Assembly (NCBI RefSeq): GCF_000359585.1
Contig: NZ_APMH01000012.1
Coordinates: 36,446-100,445 of the forward strand
Reading direction: 5' to 3'
Source of the DNA: Clostridium tyrobutyricum DSM 2637 = ATCC 25755 = JCM 11008
Lineage (GTDB): Bacteria; Bacillota; Clostridia; Clostridiales; Clostridiaceae
DNA length: 64,000 nt
This document shows, one piece after another, positions 8,745-19,343 of this stretch. The notes beneath the pieces were generated by a model that did not search any database, was not told where the DNA came from, and saw only the letters and a list, made by a program, of their open reading frames with translations. Numbering within the stretch: position 1 is the first letter of the stretch; each line of letters begins with the position of its first letter. A program made the translations under genes and the position numbers.

Positions 8745-9965
8745 TCAATTTAGAATTTGTATGGATGGTTCTTTTATTACCTTCTTTATTACATCGTATA
8801 TATCTTGCTGGGAAATACCCTGTAGATTTTCCGTTTCTTCATAGAGTTTTCTATAATCTCCATACATCAATTCATATGTAGTAAGTTCTTTACAGAGCTG
8901 TATGGATCTTTCAAGCTTGAGTTCTCTTTTGAGCCTCACCCTTCTTGCCAGTTTTTCTATATCTTTCTCCTTGAAATAGTCCATTTTACTTGTAATGTTA
9001 TCTATAATCGTATTTATTATGCAAATGGATTTATCCACTTTTCCCGCCGAGGTTCCCATGTTTATAGACAAAAGTTTTATGCCTCTCTCATTTTTTATAT
9101 AACTTCCTATCTCATATGCTGCAGCATTTTTTGTCCTTATTTCCTGAAAAAGTAAACTGCTTGTTCCCTGTCCAAATGCATCATTGAACAATAGGAGAGC
9201 TTTGAATTCTTCATTACTCAAGCCGCCAATGTCAAACACATACTGAATTTTAGCTCCTTCAAAAGATTCTAAATTGCCTTTATATATTCCAGATATATTT
9301 TTTTCATATGTTTCATATGATATTGAACAGTTGGATTCAGTATTCCATGACCCGAAATATTGTTCAACCAGCTTGCAAACAAGTTCAAAATCCAACGAAG
9401 ATGAGAAACTTATTACGCAATTGTCCGGTGTATAAAAACATTTATAAAAATTTTTTATGTCCTCCAGGGTTACAAGCTTTATATCCTTTTCCGAACCTAT
9501 TATGATTTCCTTTATTCTTCTATTTCTAAAACAGTTTTTAAAAAGCATATCTTCACAATACTGATACATGTCTCCATGCCATTCTTTAAGTTCTTCCATG
9601 ATTATATCCATTTCTTCTTTGAATCCACATTGAGGGAAAGATGGATTCATTAGTATGTCGGAATATAGTTCCAGTGCTCTTTGCATATCCCTGCTTAAAC
9701 AAGTGCCGTAGTATATCGTATATGGATAATTGGTCATGGCATTTTCAAAACCGAATATGTCATCAAATTCCGCATTTATCTCATTTTCCGTTCTGCAGCA
9801 TGTTCCCTTTGATACAAGATGTTCCAGTGCATGAGCTGTTCCAAAATTAAATCTATTCTGTTCTTCCAGAGCCCCTGCATTGAATCCTATGCACAGTGAT
9901 GTTATTTCACCCTGCCTGTGTTCATATATAAGTTTTATTCCATTTTTTAAAGTATGATATTCCAT
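8745..9965 (-). CDS. M16 family zinc peptidase (insulinase/processing-peptidase type)
   Basis: 406 aa. Inverted zinc motif HALEH (His45, Glu48, His49) with the third ligand Glu125 in EELKEW, 76 residues later as the family requires, so the enzyme looks active. The C-terminal half (ESFEGAKIQYVFD... GQGTSSLLFQEIR) is the second M16 domain. Family members degrade peptides in the cytosol or process secreted ones; there is no signal peptide. Start ATG with GGTGATAAT. Leads the M16-recJ operon. Confidence 0.88.
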   Translation of the reverse strand: MEYHTLKNGIKLIYEHRQGEITSLCIGFNAGALEEQNRFNFGTAHALEHLVSKGTCCRTENEINAEFDDIFGFENAMTNYPYTIYYGTCLSRDMQRALELYSDILMNPSFPQCGFKEEMDIIMEELKEWHGDMYQYCEDMLFKNCFRNRRIKEIIIGSEKDIKLVTLEDIKNFYKCFYTPDNCVISFSSSLDFELVCKLVEQYFGSWNTESNCSISYETYEKNISGIYKGNLESFEGAKIQYVFDIGGLSNEEFKALLLFNDAFGQGTSSLLFQEIRTKNAAAYEIGSYIKNERGIKLLSINMGTSAGKVDKSICIINTIIDNITSKMDYFKEKDIEKLARRVRLKRELKLERSIQLCKELTTYELMYGDYRKLYEETENLQGISQQDIYDVIKKVIKEPSIQILN

Positions 9966-10031
9966 ATTATCACCAACTTTTTAAATTAATAATTATGGTG
10001 TACAAGTGGGTTTGGGGTATGTAGTATGTAT

Positions 10032-10087
10032 GTGTCCGTCTATTGAATGAACACTGCATATGATTTGTACGTATAATAAACGGACAC
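10032..10087. repeat. Spaced inverted repeat GTGTCCGT/ACGGACAC
   Basis: 8-bp arms at 10032-10039 and 10080-10087 in the 175-bp gap between the DJ-1 gene and the M16 gene. It may be an operator or transcript structure; no U tract follows. Confidence 0.4.
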
Positions 10088-10140
10088 TATTGCAATGTCT
10101 ATTTTATCGAGTTCACAGTTTGTTAATAATATTAAACTTA

Positions 10141-10713
10141 CTACTTTTCGTGATACTGGTCTACCAGATTCATCAGTGTAGATCTTTTTACTCTTTCTAC
10201 AGTTTCCTCATCAGAAAGATTTTCAAGTATTTTAAAAGCAAAATAAATTGATGTAGCTGCCCCCCTGCTTGTTATAATATTGCCGTCTTGGACTACAAAA
10301 TCTTCCTTATAATTGACTTCTTTAAGTTCGTCCTTGAAATTTGGGTTTGAAGTTACATTTTTATTCTTTATAATTCCCGCCTTATCTAAAACTATAGGTG
10401 CTGCACATATGGCTGCCACTAATTTTCCATTTTTATTAAATGCTGAAACCAACTTTATTACATTGTCATTATCCCTCAAATTGGTTGCTCCAGGAAGACC
10501 GCCTGGAAGTATAACAGCATCATATTCATCTATGTTTATATTTTTCAATATTTCATCTGTTTTTACAGTAGTACCTCTTGAGCTTGTTTTTTCATTTTTA
10601 TCATCTACAGAACATATGGTGCAGCTGAGCTTTCCCCTTCTTAGTATATCAACGGGTGTCAGAGCTTCAATATCTTCAAATCCTTCTGCAAGTAATACTA
10701 TGGCTTTTTTCAA
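10141..10713 (-). CDS. DJ-1/PfpI family protein (YajL/ThiJ-like)
   Basis: About 190 aa. DJ-1 subfamily: conserved Glu in GFEDIEA (residue ~16), oxidisable nucleophile Cys103 in AAICAAPIVL, and the VILPGGLPGATNL turn. Family roles include glyoxalase or deglycase activity and redox protection. Start set at the TTG of KKAIVLLAEG because a GGGGGG block lies 7 nt upstream; the ATG overlapping that block (10728) is less likely. Immediately upstream sits repeat array B. Confidence 0.85.
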   Translation of the reverse strand: MKKAIVLLAEGFEDIEALTPVDILRRGKLSCTICSVDDKNEKTSSRGTTVKTDEILKNINIDEYDAVILPGGLPGATNLRDNDNVIKLVSAFNKNGKLVAAICAAPIVLDKAGIIKNKNVTSNPNFKDELKEVNYKEDFVVQDGNIITSRGAATSIYFAFKILENLSDEETVERVKRSTLMNLVDQYHEK

Positions 10714-10733
10714 AATAAAACCCCCCATTTTTT

Positions 10734-10888
10734 AGAATTCAGAGTTCAGAGTTCAAAGTTCAGAGTTCAGTTATCAGAGCTCAAAGAACAAATTTGGTTG
10801 ATTTTCGTCTCTGACGAAAATCTTCATTTTTTGTTCTTTGTTCTCTGAACTTTGCTCTTTTAAATCTGTTCTTTGAACTTTATTCTTT
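10734..10888. repeat. Palindromic heptad repeat element B
   Basis: Eight 7-nt units on the left (AGAATTC, AGAGTTC x2, AAAGTTC, AGAGTTC, AGTTATC, AGAGCTC, AAAGAAC), a central perfect hairpin GATTTTCGTC-TCT-GACGAAAATC (10800-10822), then eight complementary-type units on the right (GTTCTTT, GTTCTCT, GAACTTT, GCTCTTT, TAAATCT, GTTCTTT, GAACTTT, ATTCTTT). The whole 155 bp is an imperfect palindrome. Same architecture as element D. Confidence 0.9.
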
Positions 10889-10952
10889 ATTTTTCTCTCT
10901 CTTTTAATATTATAATAATTATAACTGTTTTCTACAAATCCATAAATTACAT

Positions 10953-10991
10953 GAAAAATCCTGCAGCTCACAACGAGTGCAGGATTTTTTC
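10953..10991 (-). terminator. Intrinsic terminator of glpK operon
   Basis: Stem AAAAATCCTGCA/TGCAGGATTTTTT with a 12-nt loop, 8 nt after the glpK stop codon, with A/T tails. Confidence 0.92.
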
Positions 10992-10998
10992 ATAATTT

Positions 10999-12519
<1,521 letters not shown>

Positions 12520-12560
12520 TCAAATTATATTTTTTTATTTAATAGAATTTCAATTACAAT

Positions 12561-13124
12561 TTATAAATTCCACAAACTACTGTCAGTAGTTGAAACTGCT
12601 ACAGCTCCCGCAGATAATGATTCAATAACATCCTTTTTGTTTGTTATAAGTCCACCTGCAATTATTGGAACTTTTATTTCTTTTTTTAGAACATTTATTA
12701 TTTTACTTGCTACTCCTGGCATAACTTCTACTGCAGTCGGATTCGTATCATGAATACTTTTTATTCCTGTCTTTAGTGAAAGTGAGTCTATTGCAAACAT
12801 TCTTTGTATTGAAAACAAATTAATCTGATTTGCATATTTTATATTTGAAGACCTAGTGCTTATTATGCCGTCTGCTTTTACATTTTCTTTTATAAATCTT
12901 ACAGAAGATTGATCGCCTCTTATCCCATCTATTAAATCCAAATGAACAAATACCAATTTTCCTTTTTCCTTAAGTTTACTACATATATCCCTGACACTTA
13001 ATATGTCTCCATATAGAATAAAAACTATGTTGGCATTACTTGAAACTATCCTTTTCAGTCCCTCATCATTTCTTATTGCAGCTATAACTGGATTTTCTAT
13101 TAGTACTTCTTTAAGCTTATTCAT
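12561..13124 (-). CDS. glpP: Glycerol-3-phosphate-responsive antiterminator
   Basis: 187 aa, GlpP family TIM-barrel-like RNA-binding regulator. Bacillus GlpP bound to glycerol 3-phosphate prevents termination in glp leader RNAs. Recognised from VIAAIRNDEGLKR, VFVHLDLIDGIRGD near residue 60, GIISTRSSNIKYA, and the phosphate-binding end VEVMPGVASK and PIIAGGLITNKKDV. Lies between glpF and glpK in the same operon; start ATG with AAAGAGG. Its likely target is the hairpin leader ahead of glpF. Confidence 0.92.
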   Translation of the reverse strand: MNKLKEVLIENPVIAAIRNDEGLKRIVSSNANIVFILYGDILSVRDICSKLKEKGKLVFVHLDLIDGIRGDQSSVRFIKENVKADGIISTRSSNIKYANQINLFSIQRMFAIDSLSLKTGIKSIHDTNPTAVEVMPGVASKIINVLKKEIKVPIIAGGLITNKKDVIESLSAGAVAVSTTDSSLWNL

Positions 13125-13204
13125 CTACTATACCTCTTTATAATTTAATGGTTAATAACTATTATTAATTTTAACATCACATTTAAAGGGATACAACCAA
13201 CATA

Positions 13205-13909
13205 TTAAAATATTACGTTAAATAGAAGTGCTCCACATATTCCACCTGCTATTGGTCCAAAAACAGGTATCCATGAATATGACCAGTCTGAACCTCCTTT
13301 ACCTGCAATAGGTAAAATTGCATGTGCAATTCTAGGTGCAAGATCCCTTGCAGGGTTTATTGCATATCCTGTAGGCCCCCCAAGTGAAAGTCCTATTGAC
13401 CATATTAAAAATACTACGAAAAGTGTACCTATTCCAAGAGCCGTGTGCTGTGCCCCCATTCCCAATATTGCAAATACTAAAAGTGCTGTTCCTAAAAACT
13501 CTGTTAAAAAGTTTGATGGCAAGTTTCTTATAGCTGGAGCAGTACAGAATATACCAAGCTTGGCTGCCTTGTCCTCTGTCTTTTCCCAATGGGGAAGATA
13601 AGTAATCCAGACAAGTGCGCCTCCAACTATTCCTCCAAGCATCTGTGCAATTATATAACCCGGTACTTCAGCTGCTGGAAATTTTCCTGCTGCTGCAAGT
13701 CCAATAGTAAGTGCTGGATTGAAATGAGCTCCACTTACACTTCCAAACATAAGAGCCGGTATACCAACTGCAAAAGCCCAGCCTGCGGTTATTACCATCC
13801 ATCCTCCATTTTGCCCCTTGCTCTTTGTAAGGGTACAGTTAGCACATACCCCATCACCCAAGTAAACCAGGATCATAGTACCTACAAATTCTGCTATTAA
13901 TTTTGACAT
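13205..13909 (-). CDS. glpF: Glycerol uptake facilitator (MIP family)
   Basis: About 234 aa, six membrane segments with both half-helix motifs: HFNPALTIG near residue 58 and AINPARDLAPR near 185; the Asp in NPARD marks the glycerol-conducting subgroup. Channels glycerol across the cytoplasmic membrane. Start at MSKLIAEFVG, with GGGAGGAAG 6 nt upstream; the longer reading would include that SD. First gene of the glycerol operon. Confidence 0.95.
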   Translation of the reverse strand: MSKLIAEFVGTMILVYLGDGVCANCTLTKSKGQNGGWMVITAGWAFAVGIPALMFGSVSGAHFNPALTIGLAAAGKFPAAEVPGYIIAQMLGGIVGGALVWITYLPHWEKTEDKAAKLGIFCTAPAIRNLPSNFLTEFLGTALLVFAILGMGAQHTALGIGTLFVVFLIWSIGLSLGGPTGYAINPARDLAPRIAHAILPIAGKGGSDWSYSWIPVFGPIAGGICGALLFNVIF

Positions 13910-14019
13910 AGAACTTCCTCCCATATCTCCCATATATTGTTTTTATTTGGCAGTAGAATGCTTGTTTTTTATAAAATCGATTACATAAAATAGTAAATAT
14001 AGATTTTTTTACGCAACAA

Positions 14020-14092
14020 GCCGCTTTTAATATAGCTATATCAGCTATATTAAAAGCGGCTCTCTCATTCTCTGCCTCTTGTCTATGACAAC
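14020..14092 (-). promoter_or_regulatory. glp leader hairpin, probable GlpP antitermination site
   Basis: An 18-bp perfect stem with a 5-nt loop (arms 14020-14037 and 14043-14060) begins about 30 nt into the predicted transcript and lies about 110 nt ahead of glpF. The glpP gene in the operon supports a GlpP-controlled leader as in Bacillus. The usual U run is weak here (CTTGTTGCG follows the stem), so termination strength is uncertain. Confidence 0.65.
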
Positions 14093-14121
14093 ATTATAGT
14101 ATAAAATTTAAAGGATTACAA
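14093..14121 (-). promoter_or_regulatory. Promoter of glpFPK
   Basis: Minus-strand TTGTAA (14116-14121), 17-bp spacer, TATAAT (14093-14098). Places the start near 14086 and gives a leader of about 175 nt. Confidence 0.8.
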
Positions 14122-14130
14122 TACTTTATT

Positions 14131-16998
14131 CTACATTATTTTTAAATTTATTTTTTTAATGTCTGCTGCACTGTCTACAACAGGTTTTCCAACTCCAGCT
14201 CTATTTTGACGCTTTATCTCATTGATCATTACATTAAATTTTCTATCATTTTTATCTGTCAACTCTATATATGATTTATCATCATCTTCATCTATTAAAA
14301 ATGAATAGATTACCTTGTCATCTTCCTTTAAATTTATAGCTCCAGATCCAGATGCAATTTTACCTGTTATATTTACATCTTCACTGGAAAATTTAATTCC
14401 CATGCCCTTTTCCGTCAAAACCACTATATCCATATCTTCTTCTTTTGAATACTCCACATCAATTATCTTATCATCTTTATCCTTGAATTTATATGCAGTT
14501 TCACCACTTTTAATGTGTTGAAATTCACTTAAGGTGCTCTTCTTTATCATGGCATTTGAGGTGAAAAAATATATATTTCCTGTTTGGAAATCATTTATAG
14601 AAAAAATGTTTATTATATCAGACCTGCTGGATATGCCAAATAGCTTATTTATTCCAATACCTTCTGCTATGTTTTCTACAACTGCTGATAGTATTGAAAA
14701 CACTCTTCCGTCCTTTGTAAAAATCAATATGGTACTTGAAGAAGATGTGTTGACACCAAAAGTCCTTCTGTTATTATCCGAGGATTTCAATATGCCGTTT
14801 TTATCTATGGAAATATAGAATTCATTATTTTGAACTTCCTGTTCTGAAAAATCAATGTCCATGACTTCATCATTTTCAGGAAGGGTAAATACATCACTGC
14901 TTACTATATTTCTATCCTGTGTTTCAATCTTCAATTCCGGCAGGATAAATTCCAGCCCAAATTTTGTAACTAATTTTAAAGAGCCTTTCCTTCTATCTTT
15001 TGGTACTAATTCTACTTTTATTAGTTTTTCATTTTTTTTCAACTTAAGTGCCATAAGTTTTGTATAATTGGTTCTAAATTTTTCAAGAGAAGTTTTCTTA
15101 ATTCCGCTAATACTTGTAAACAATACAAGGTCAAAATTGTCATTTATATCCTCTACATCTATAACAGAAACTATTTTTTCCCGTGAACTGTTGAACCCTT
15201 TTATGATATTGTCAAGTTTATCCCCCTTTTCCTTCCACCTGAATTCAGGAATATCTATGCCTTTCAATTTATACATATATCCTTTATCAGTAAAAAACAT
15301 AATAGTGTGCTTGGTATTTGAATTTATAACAATCTTACTGTAATCCCCTTCCCTGTACTCTATCTCCTCTATATTTTTACTGCATCTATTATAACTTCTT
15401 TGAGATATTCTCTTTATGAAGTTCTCATTGGACATGGTTACGACTATATCTTCTTGAATTATAATCTCATCTACCTGTATTTTAGCCTCACTGTCATCTT
15501 CTATAATTTCAGTTCTTCTGTCATCTCCGTATTTATCTCTTATATCCTTCAATTCACTTTTTATAACTTTAAACTGCTCCTTTTCGCTTGAAAGTATAAG
15601 TTCACGTTTTTTTATGTACCTTGAAAGTTTACTATGCTCTTTTTCAAATTCAACTATTTCAAGTCCTGTAAGTCTGTATAACATAAGCTCAAGTATGGCT
15701 TCAGATTGAATTTTAGTAAAATCAAATATATCCATAAGATTTTTACATGCATCTTTTTTGGATTTTGAACTTCTTATAGTCTTTATAATATCGTCCATTA
15801 TTCCAATAGCCTTTATAAATCCTTCTACAATATGAAATCTCTTTCTGGCAGCTTCAAGTTCTTTTTTTGTCCTTCTTATGAGTATTTCTTTCTGATAATC
15901 TATAAAATGTTCCAGTATGCTCTTAAGTGAAAGTGTATTGGGTTTTCCATCTGCCAGTGCTACCATATTAAAAGAAACACTGCATTGAAGTTCTGTCTTT
16001 TTAAACAGATATTTCAATATTTTTTCCACTTGATTATGATCTATTGATTTTCTGAATTCAATTACAGCTCTTATTCCGGTTCTGTCCGATTCATCTCTTA
16101 TGTCATAAATAGAATCAAGGACTTTGGAGTGCCTCTTGTCAACTGTCATTTCAGAAATGGTCTGGAGAAGCTTTGCCTTGCTCCTTCTATATGGAAATTC
16201 CGTTATGACTATTCCAAACCTTCCATTTTCCAGCTTTTCTATTGAAGTCCTTGCCCTTAATGTTGCCCTGCCTTCTCCCGATTCATAGGCCGATTTCAGT
16301 GAATCCCTGCCTATAATTATTCCACCTGTTGGAAGATCAGGCCCTTTAACATATTTCATAAGATCATCTGTATTTGATTCCGGAGCGTCTATCAATGCCA
16401 TTGCTGCATCTATAACTTCCCTTAGATTATGTGGTGGTATATTAGTAGCAAGTCCTACAGCTATTCCAAATGCCCCATTTACAAGAAGATTCGGGTACCT
16501 TACAGGAAGAACTTCAGGTTCTTTTTCCGATCCTGAATAATTGTCTACCATATCTACTACATCATCTTCTATGTACTTTATCATTTCCATGGCAATAGGA
16601 GTAAGTCTTGCCTCGGTATAACGCATAGCTGCAGCATTATCTCCATCCTGACTTCCCCAGTTTCCATGTCCGTCTATTATAGGCATTCTAGTTGTAAAAT
16701 CCTGTGCCAGTATTACCATTGCATCATATACGGAAGTATCTCCATGAGGATGGTATTTACCCAAAATATCTCCTACTATCCTGGCGGATTTATAATAAGG
16801 TCTATCTGGAAATGCCTTTAACATGTAAGAGCCATAAATTATCCTTCTGTGCACAGGTTTTAATCCATCTCTTACATCAGGAAGTGCTCTATCCTTTGCC
16901 ACTTCTACAGCATATGGAAGATAATTGTCAGGCATGGCTTCTTCAATAGGAAGTCTTATTATGTTAGTATCTTTTGGAATTATCGTCTTTTTAGCCAA
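14131..16998 (-). CDS. parC: DNA topoisomerase IV subunit A
   Basis: About 955 aa. Type IIA topoisomerase breakage-reunion subunit that decatenates chromosomes with ParE. Catalytic Tyr in AMRYTEARL near residue 125, LPDVRDGLKPVHRRIIYG near 37, and HPHGDTSVYDAM near 84. The C-terminal beta-propeller lacks an intact gyrase box (QRRGGKG); the nearest stretch reads QRSYNRC, arguing for ParC over GyrA. Longer than usual ParC (about 800 aa). Start set at the TTG of AKKTIIPKDT, with GAAAGGACG upstream. Downstream of parE with an array of 7-nt units between them. Confidence 0.9.
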   Translation of the reverse strand: MAKKTIIPKDTNIIRLPIEEAMPDNYLPYAVEVAKDRALPDVRDGLKPVHRRIIYGSYMLKAFPDRPYYKSARIVGDILGKYHPHGDTSVYDAMVILAQDFTTRMPIIDGHGNWGSQDGDNAAAMRYTEARLTPIAMEMIKYIEDDVVDMVDNYSGSEKEPEVLPVRYPNLLVNGAFGIAVGLATNIPPHNLREVIDAAMALIDAPESNTDDLMKYVKGPDLPTGGIIIGRDSLKSAYESGEGRATLRARTSIEKLENGRFGIVITEFPYRRSKAKLLQTISEMTVDKRHSKVLDSIYDIRDESDRTGIRAVIEFRKSIDHNQVEKILKYLFKKTELQCSVSFNMVALADGKPNTLSLKSILEHFIDYQKEILIRRTKKELEAARKRFHIVEGFIKAIGIMDDIIKTIRSSKSKKDACKNLMDIFDFTKIQSEAILELMLYRLTGLEIVEFEKEHSKLSRYIKKRELILSSEKEQFKVIKSELKDIRDKYGDDRRTEIIEDDSEAKIQVDEIIIQEDIVVTMSNENFIKRISQRSYNRCSKNIEEIEYREGDYSKIVINSNTKHTIMFFTDKGYMYKLKGIDIPEFRWKEKGDKLDNIIKGFNSSREKIVSVIDVEDINDNFDLVLFTSISGIKKTSLEKFRTNYTKLMALKLKKNEKLIKVELVPKDRRKGSLKLVTKFGLEFILPELKIETQDRNIVSSDVFTLPENDEVMDIDFSEQEVQNNEFYISIDKNGILKSSDNNRRTFGVNTSSSSTILIFTKDGRVFSILSAVVENIAEGIGINKLFGISSRSDIINIFSINDFQTGNIYFFTSNAMIKKSTLSEFQHIKSGETAYKFKDKDDKIIDVEYSKEEDMDIVVLTEKGMGIKFSSEDVNITGKIASGSGAINLKEDDKVIYSFLIDEDDDKSYIELTDKNDRKFNVMINEIKRQNRAGVGKPVVDSAADIKKINLKIM

Positions 16999-17020
16999 AG
17001 TTGATCGTCCTTTCTTGTTC

Positions 17021-17094
17021 AGTTCACAGTTCACAATTCTTCATTAATTGTGAATTTTACATTGTGAATTTTACATTGTGAATTGTGCATTATC
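17021..17094. repeat. Heptad repeat array C
   Basis: Units AGTTCAC x2 and AATTCTT on the left, then AATTGTG, AATTTTA, CATTGTG, AATTTTA, CATTGTG, AATTGTG, CATTATC on the right, forming an imperfect palindrome. It fills the whole parE-parC gap and touches the parE stop codon. Confidence 0.88.
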
Positions 17095-19043
17095 TAAAAC
17101 TGTGCGTATTTATACATGTACTTCTTTCTCGGTGCTACAACATCTCCCATAAGAAGCGAAACCATCTTCTCCGCTTTTGCAGCATCTTCTATAGTTATCT
17201 GCTGAAGTGTCCTTGTTTCAGGATTCAGTGTGGTTTCCCAGAGCTGATCCGGATTCATCTCTCCAAGGCCTTTGTATCTCTGTATAAGTGCACCTGAGCC
17301 TACTTCATTTTTTGCATCTAAAAGCTGTTGGTCACTATATGCGTACTTAACAATTTGCTTGTTTTTAGTATTTTTATAGACTTTATACAGAGGTGGAAGT
17401 GCTATATACAGGTGACCATCTGAAATAAGTTTTCTCATATATCTATATATATATGTCATCCACAAGGTTCTTATATGATAACCATCTACGTCTGCATCAC
17501 TCATTATTATTATCTTGTCATATTTTAAATCTTTCTCATTATAGTTATCAAGTATACCGGTTCCTACAGCTGAATTGAATATTTTCAATTCTTCGCTTCC
17601 CAAAACATTTTCCAGTTTCTGTTTTTCTGTATTCATGATTTTTCCCTTGGATGGCATTATAGTCTGAAATCTTCTATCCCTTGCCTGTTTGGCAGATCCT
17701 CCTGCAGAGTCACCCTCCACTACTATAAACTCACAGTATGAAGAATTTTTCAAAGTACACACTGCAATTTTCCCGGCAAGAGGTGCAGCTCCTTTTCCTA
17801 TCTTCTTTTTTTCCGCATCATTTATCTTCTTTATTTTTTCTCTCCTTGCAGCTGAATCCAGTGCATTGTTTATTATGACAGCCGCTGTTTTTTTATTGTC
17901 CTCTATCCACTCTGAAAGTTTTGTGTAGGAAAGATCATTCATCATGGTATAGGCTTCTGTATTTCCAAGTTTTGTCTTGGTTTGTCCTTCAAATACAGGA
18001 TTGCTTATCTTGATTTTGACTATGGCTGTCATTCCCTCTCTCAAGTCGTCTCCTTCAAATTCCTTTTCCTTTACCAGGTTAAGCTTTTTGCCCCAATCCT
18101 TAAATGCTCTTGTCATTCCAGTTTTAAATCCGCTTTCATGAGTTCCCGACTCTGTAGTTGGGATGTTGTTTACATAGCTTGCTATATGATAAGTAGTTGA
18201 ATCGGTAAATTGAATACATATTTCTCCCTGCATTTTTATGTCATTTACCTGTCTTTCACCCTGAAACAGTATGGGATCCTTATGGAGCGGTGTTTTGCTT
18301 TCATTTAAATATTCTATAAAGTCCAGAAGCCCTCTTTCCGAGTGATACTCTTTCTGAATTTCCTCATGTCCTCTTCTGTCTATTAATTTTAATGTGACGC
18401 CTTTATTTTGAAATGCCAGTTCCTTTAATCTTTCATCTATTATATCAAATTTGAATTCAACAGTGGAAAACACATCAGAATCCGGCATGAATGTAACTTT
18501 GGTTCCTGTATCTTTAGTTTCTCCTATTTGATTGAGTTTTGTTACAGGAGTCCCCGGCATATCCTTCCCAAGCGATTCGTCGTAGGAATATTCAAATCTC
18601 TGTTTATATATATGCCCTTTTTGTTTTACTTCTACTTCCATCCATTTTGAAAGTGCATTTACAACTGCTGCGCCGACTCCGTGAAGGCCTCCAGAGGTTT
18701 TATAGACATCATTGTTGAATTTGCCGCCGGTATGAAGTTCGGTAAATACCATTTCGACTCCTGTCTTTTTCTTTAAAGGATGTACCCCTGTTGGAATTCC
18801 CCTTCCATTGTCAGTTACAGTTGCACTACCATCTTCGTTCAAAATAACAGATGCACAGGAACCGAACCCATTTGAAATTTCATCTATAGAATTATCTAGA
18901 ATTTCCCATATGCAATGATGAAGTCCTTTACTGCCTGTAGACCCTATATACATTCCAGGTCTCACTCTAACTGGTTCAAGTTTTTCAAGTGAAGTTAAAG
19001 AATTTACATCATATACTTCATTATCTATATCTTTATGCTTCAT
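17094..19043 (-). CDS. parE: DNA topoisomerase IV subunit B
   Basis: 649 aa. ATPase subunit partnering ParC. GHKL ATP site: EILDNSIDE near residue 48, TDNGRGIPTG near 77, GGLHGVGAAVVNAL near 118; TOPRIM: FIVVEGDSAGGSAKQ near 437 and MSDADVDGYHIRTL near 513 (family usually has DVDGAHI). C-terminal QRYKGLGEMNPDQLWETT near 590. Start ATG with TTGGAGG. First gene of parE-parC. Confidence 0.92.
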   Translation of the reverse strand: MKHKDIDNEVYDVNSLTSLEKLEPVRVRPGMYIGSTGSKGLHHCIWEILDNSIDEISNGFGSCASVILNEDGSATVTDNGRGIPTGVHPLKKKTGVEMVFTELHTGGKFNNDVYKTSGGLHGVGAAVVNALSKWMEVEVKQKGHIYKQRFEYSYDESLGKDMPGTPVTKLNQIGETKDTGTKVTFMPDSDVFSTVEFKFDIIDERLKELAFQNKGVTLKLIDRRGHEEIQKEYHSERGLLDFIEYLNESKTPLHKDPILFQGERQVNDIKMQGEICIQFTDSTTYHIASYVNNIPTTESGTHESGFKTGMTRAFKDWGKKLNLVKEKEFEGDDLREGMTAIVKIKISNPVFEGQTKTKLGNTEAYTMMNDLSYTKLSEWIEDNKKTAAVIINNALDSAARREKIKKINDAEKKKIGKGAAPLAGKIAVCTLKNSSYCEFIVVEGDSAGGSAKQARDRRFQTIMPSKGKIMNTEKQKLENVLGSEELKIFNSAVGTGILDNYNEKDLKYDKIIIMSDADVDGYHIRTLWMTYIYRYMRKLISDGHLYIALPPLYKVYKNTKNKQIVKYAYSDQQLLDAKNEVGSGALIQRYKGLGEMNPDQLWETTLNPETRTLQQITIEDAAKAEKMVSLLMGDVVAPRKKYMYKYAQF

Positions 19044-19343
19044 TTTTTACCTCCAAAATATATGCTAAGTTATTCAATTTATGAAAAAAAACCTTCTAAA
19101 AAATAATGCAGAAGGTACCATTAACTAAAAGTTCTAACTTCAAACGTTATTATATATTATAGTACATAATTTATGCAAATTATTTTTAAATAAGACTTAT
19201 ATTTGACAAATTTTAATAAAAGGTATATATTAGTAAGCAAAAGTATACTATATTGATATAGTTTATATATTGATATTAGTAATTTAATAACTTTTTATAC
19301 CATTAAAGTATACTGTAATGGTATAATTTCAGGAGGTATTGTA
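19044..19343 (+). promoter_or_regulatory. cooS promoter and structured 5' leader
   Basis: 300 bp between divergent parE and cooS. Plus-strand promoter TTGACA (19203-19208), 17 bp, TATATT (19226-19231), giving a leader of about 105 nt. The leader holds ACTATA-TTGA-TATAGT, a repeated TATATTGATAT, and a 9-bp inverted repeat TATACCATT/AATGGTATA (19296-19304 and 19317-19325) ending just before the AGGAGG site. Close to parE is a weak hairpin ACCTTCT/AGAAGGT. Control by a protein or RNA structure is plausible but unproven. Confidence 0.65.

Noticed and set aside
10774..10971. 65-aa minus-strand ORF in repeat element B
   Set aside because: It is made of repeat units and terminator DNA; the protein is low-complexity and has no ribosome site.
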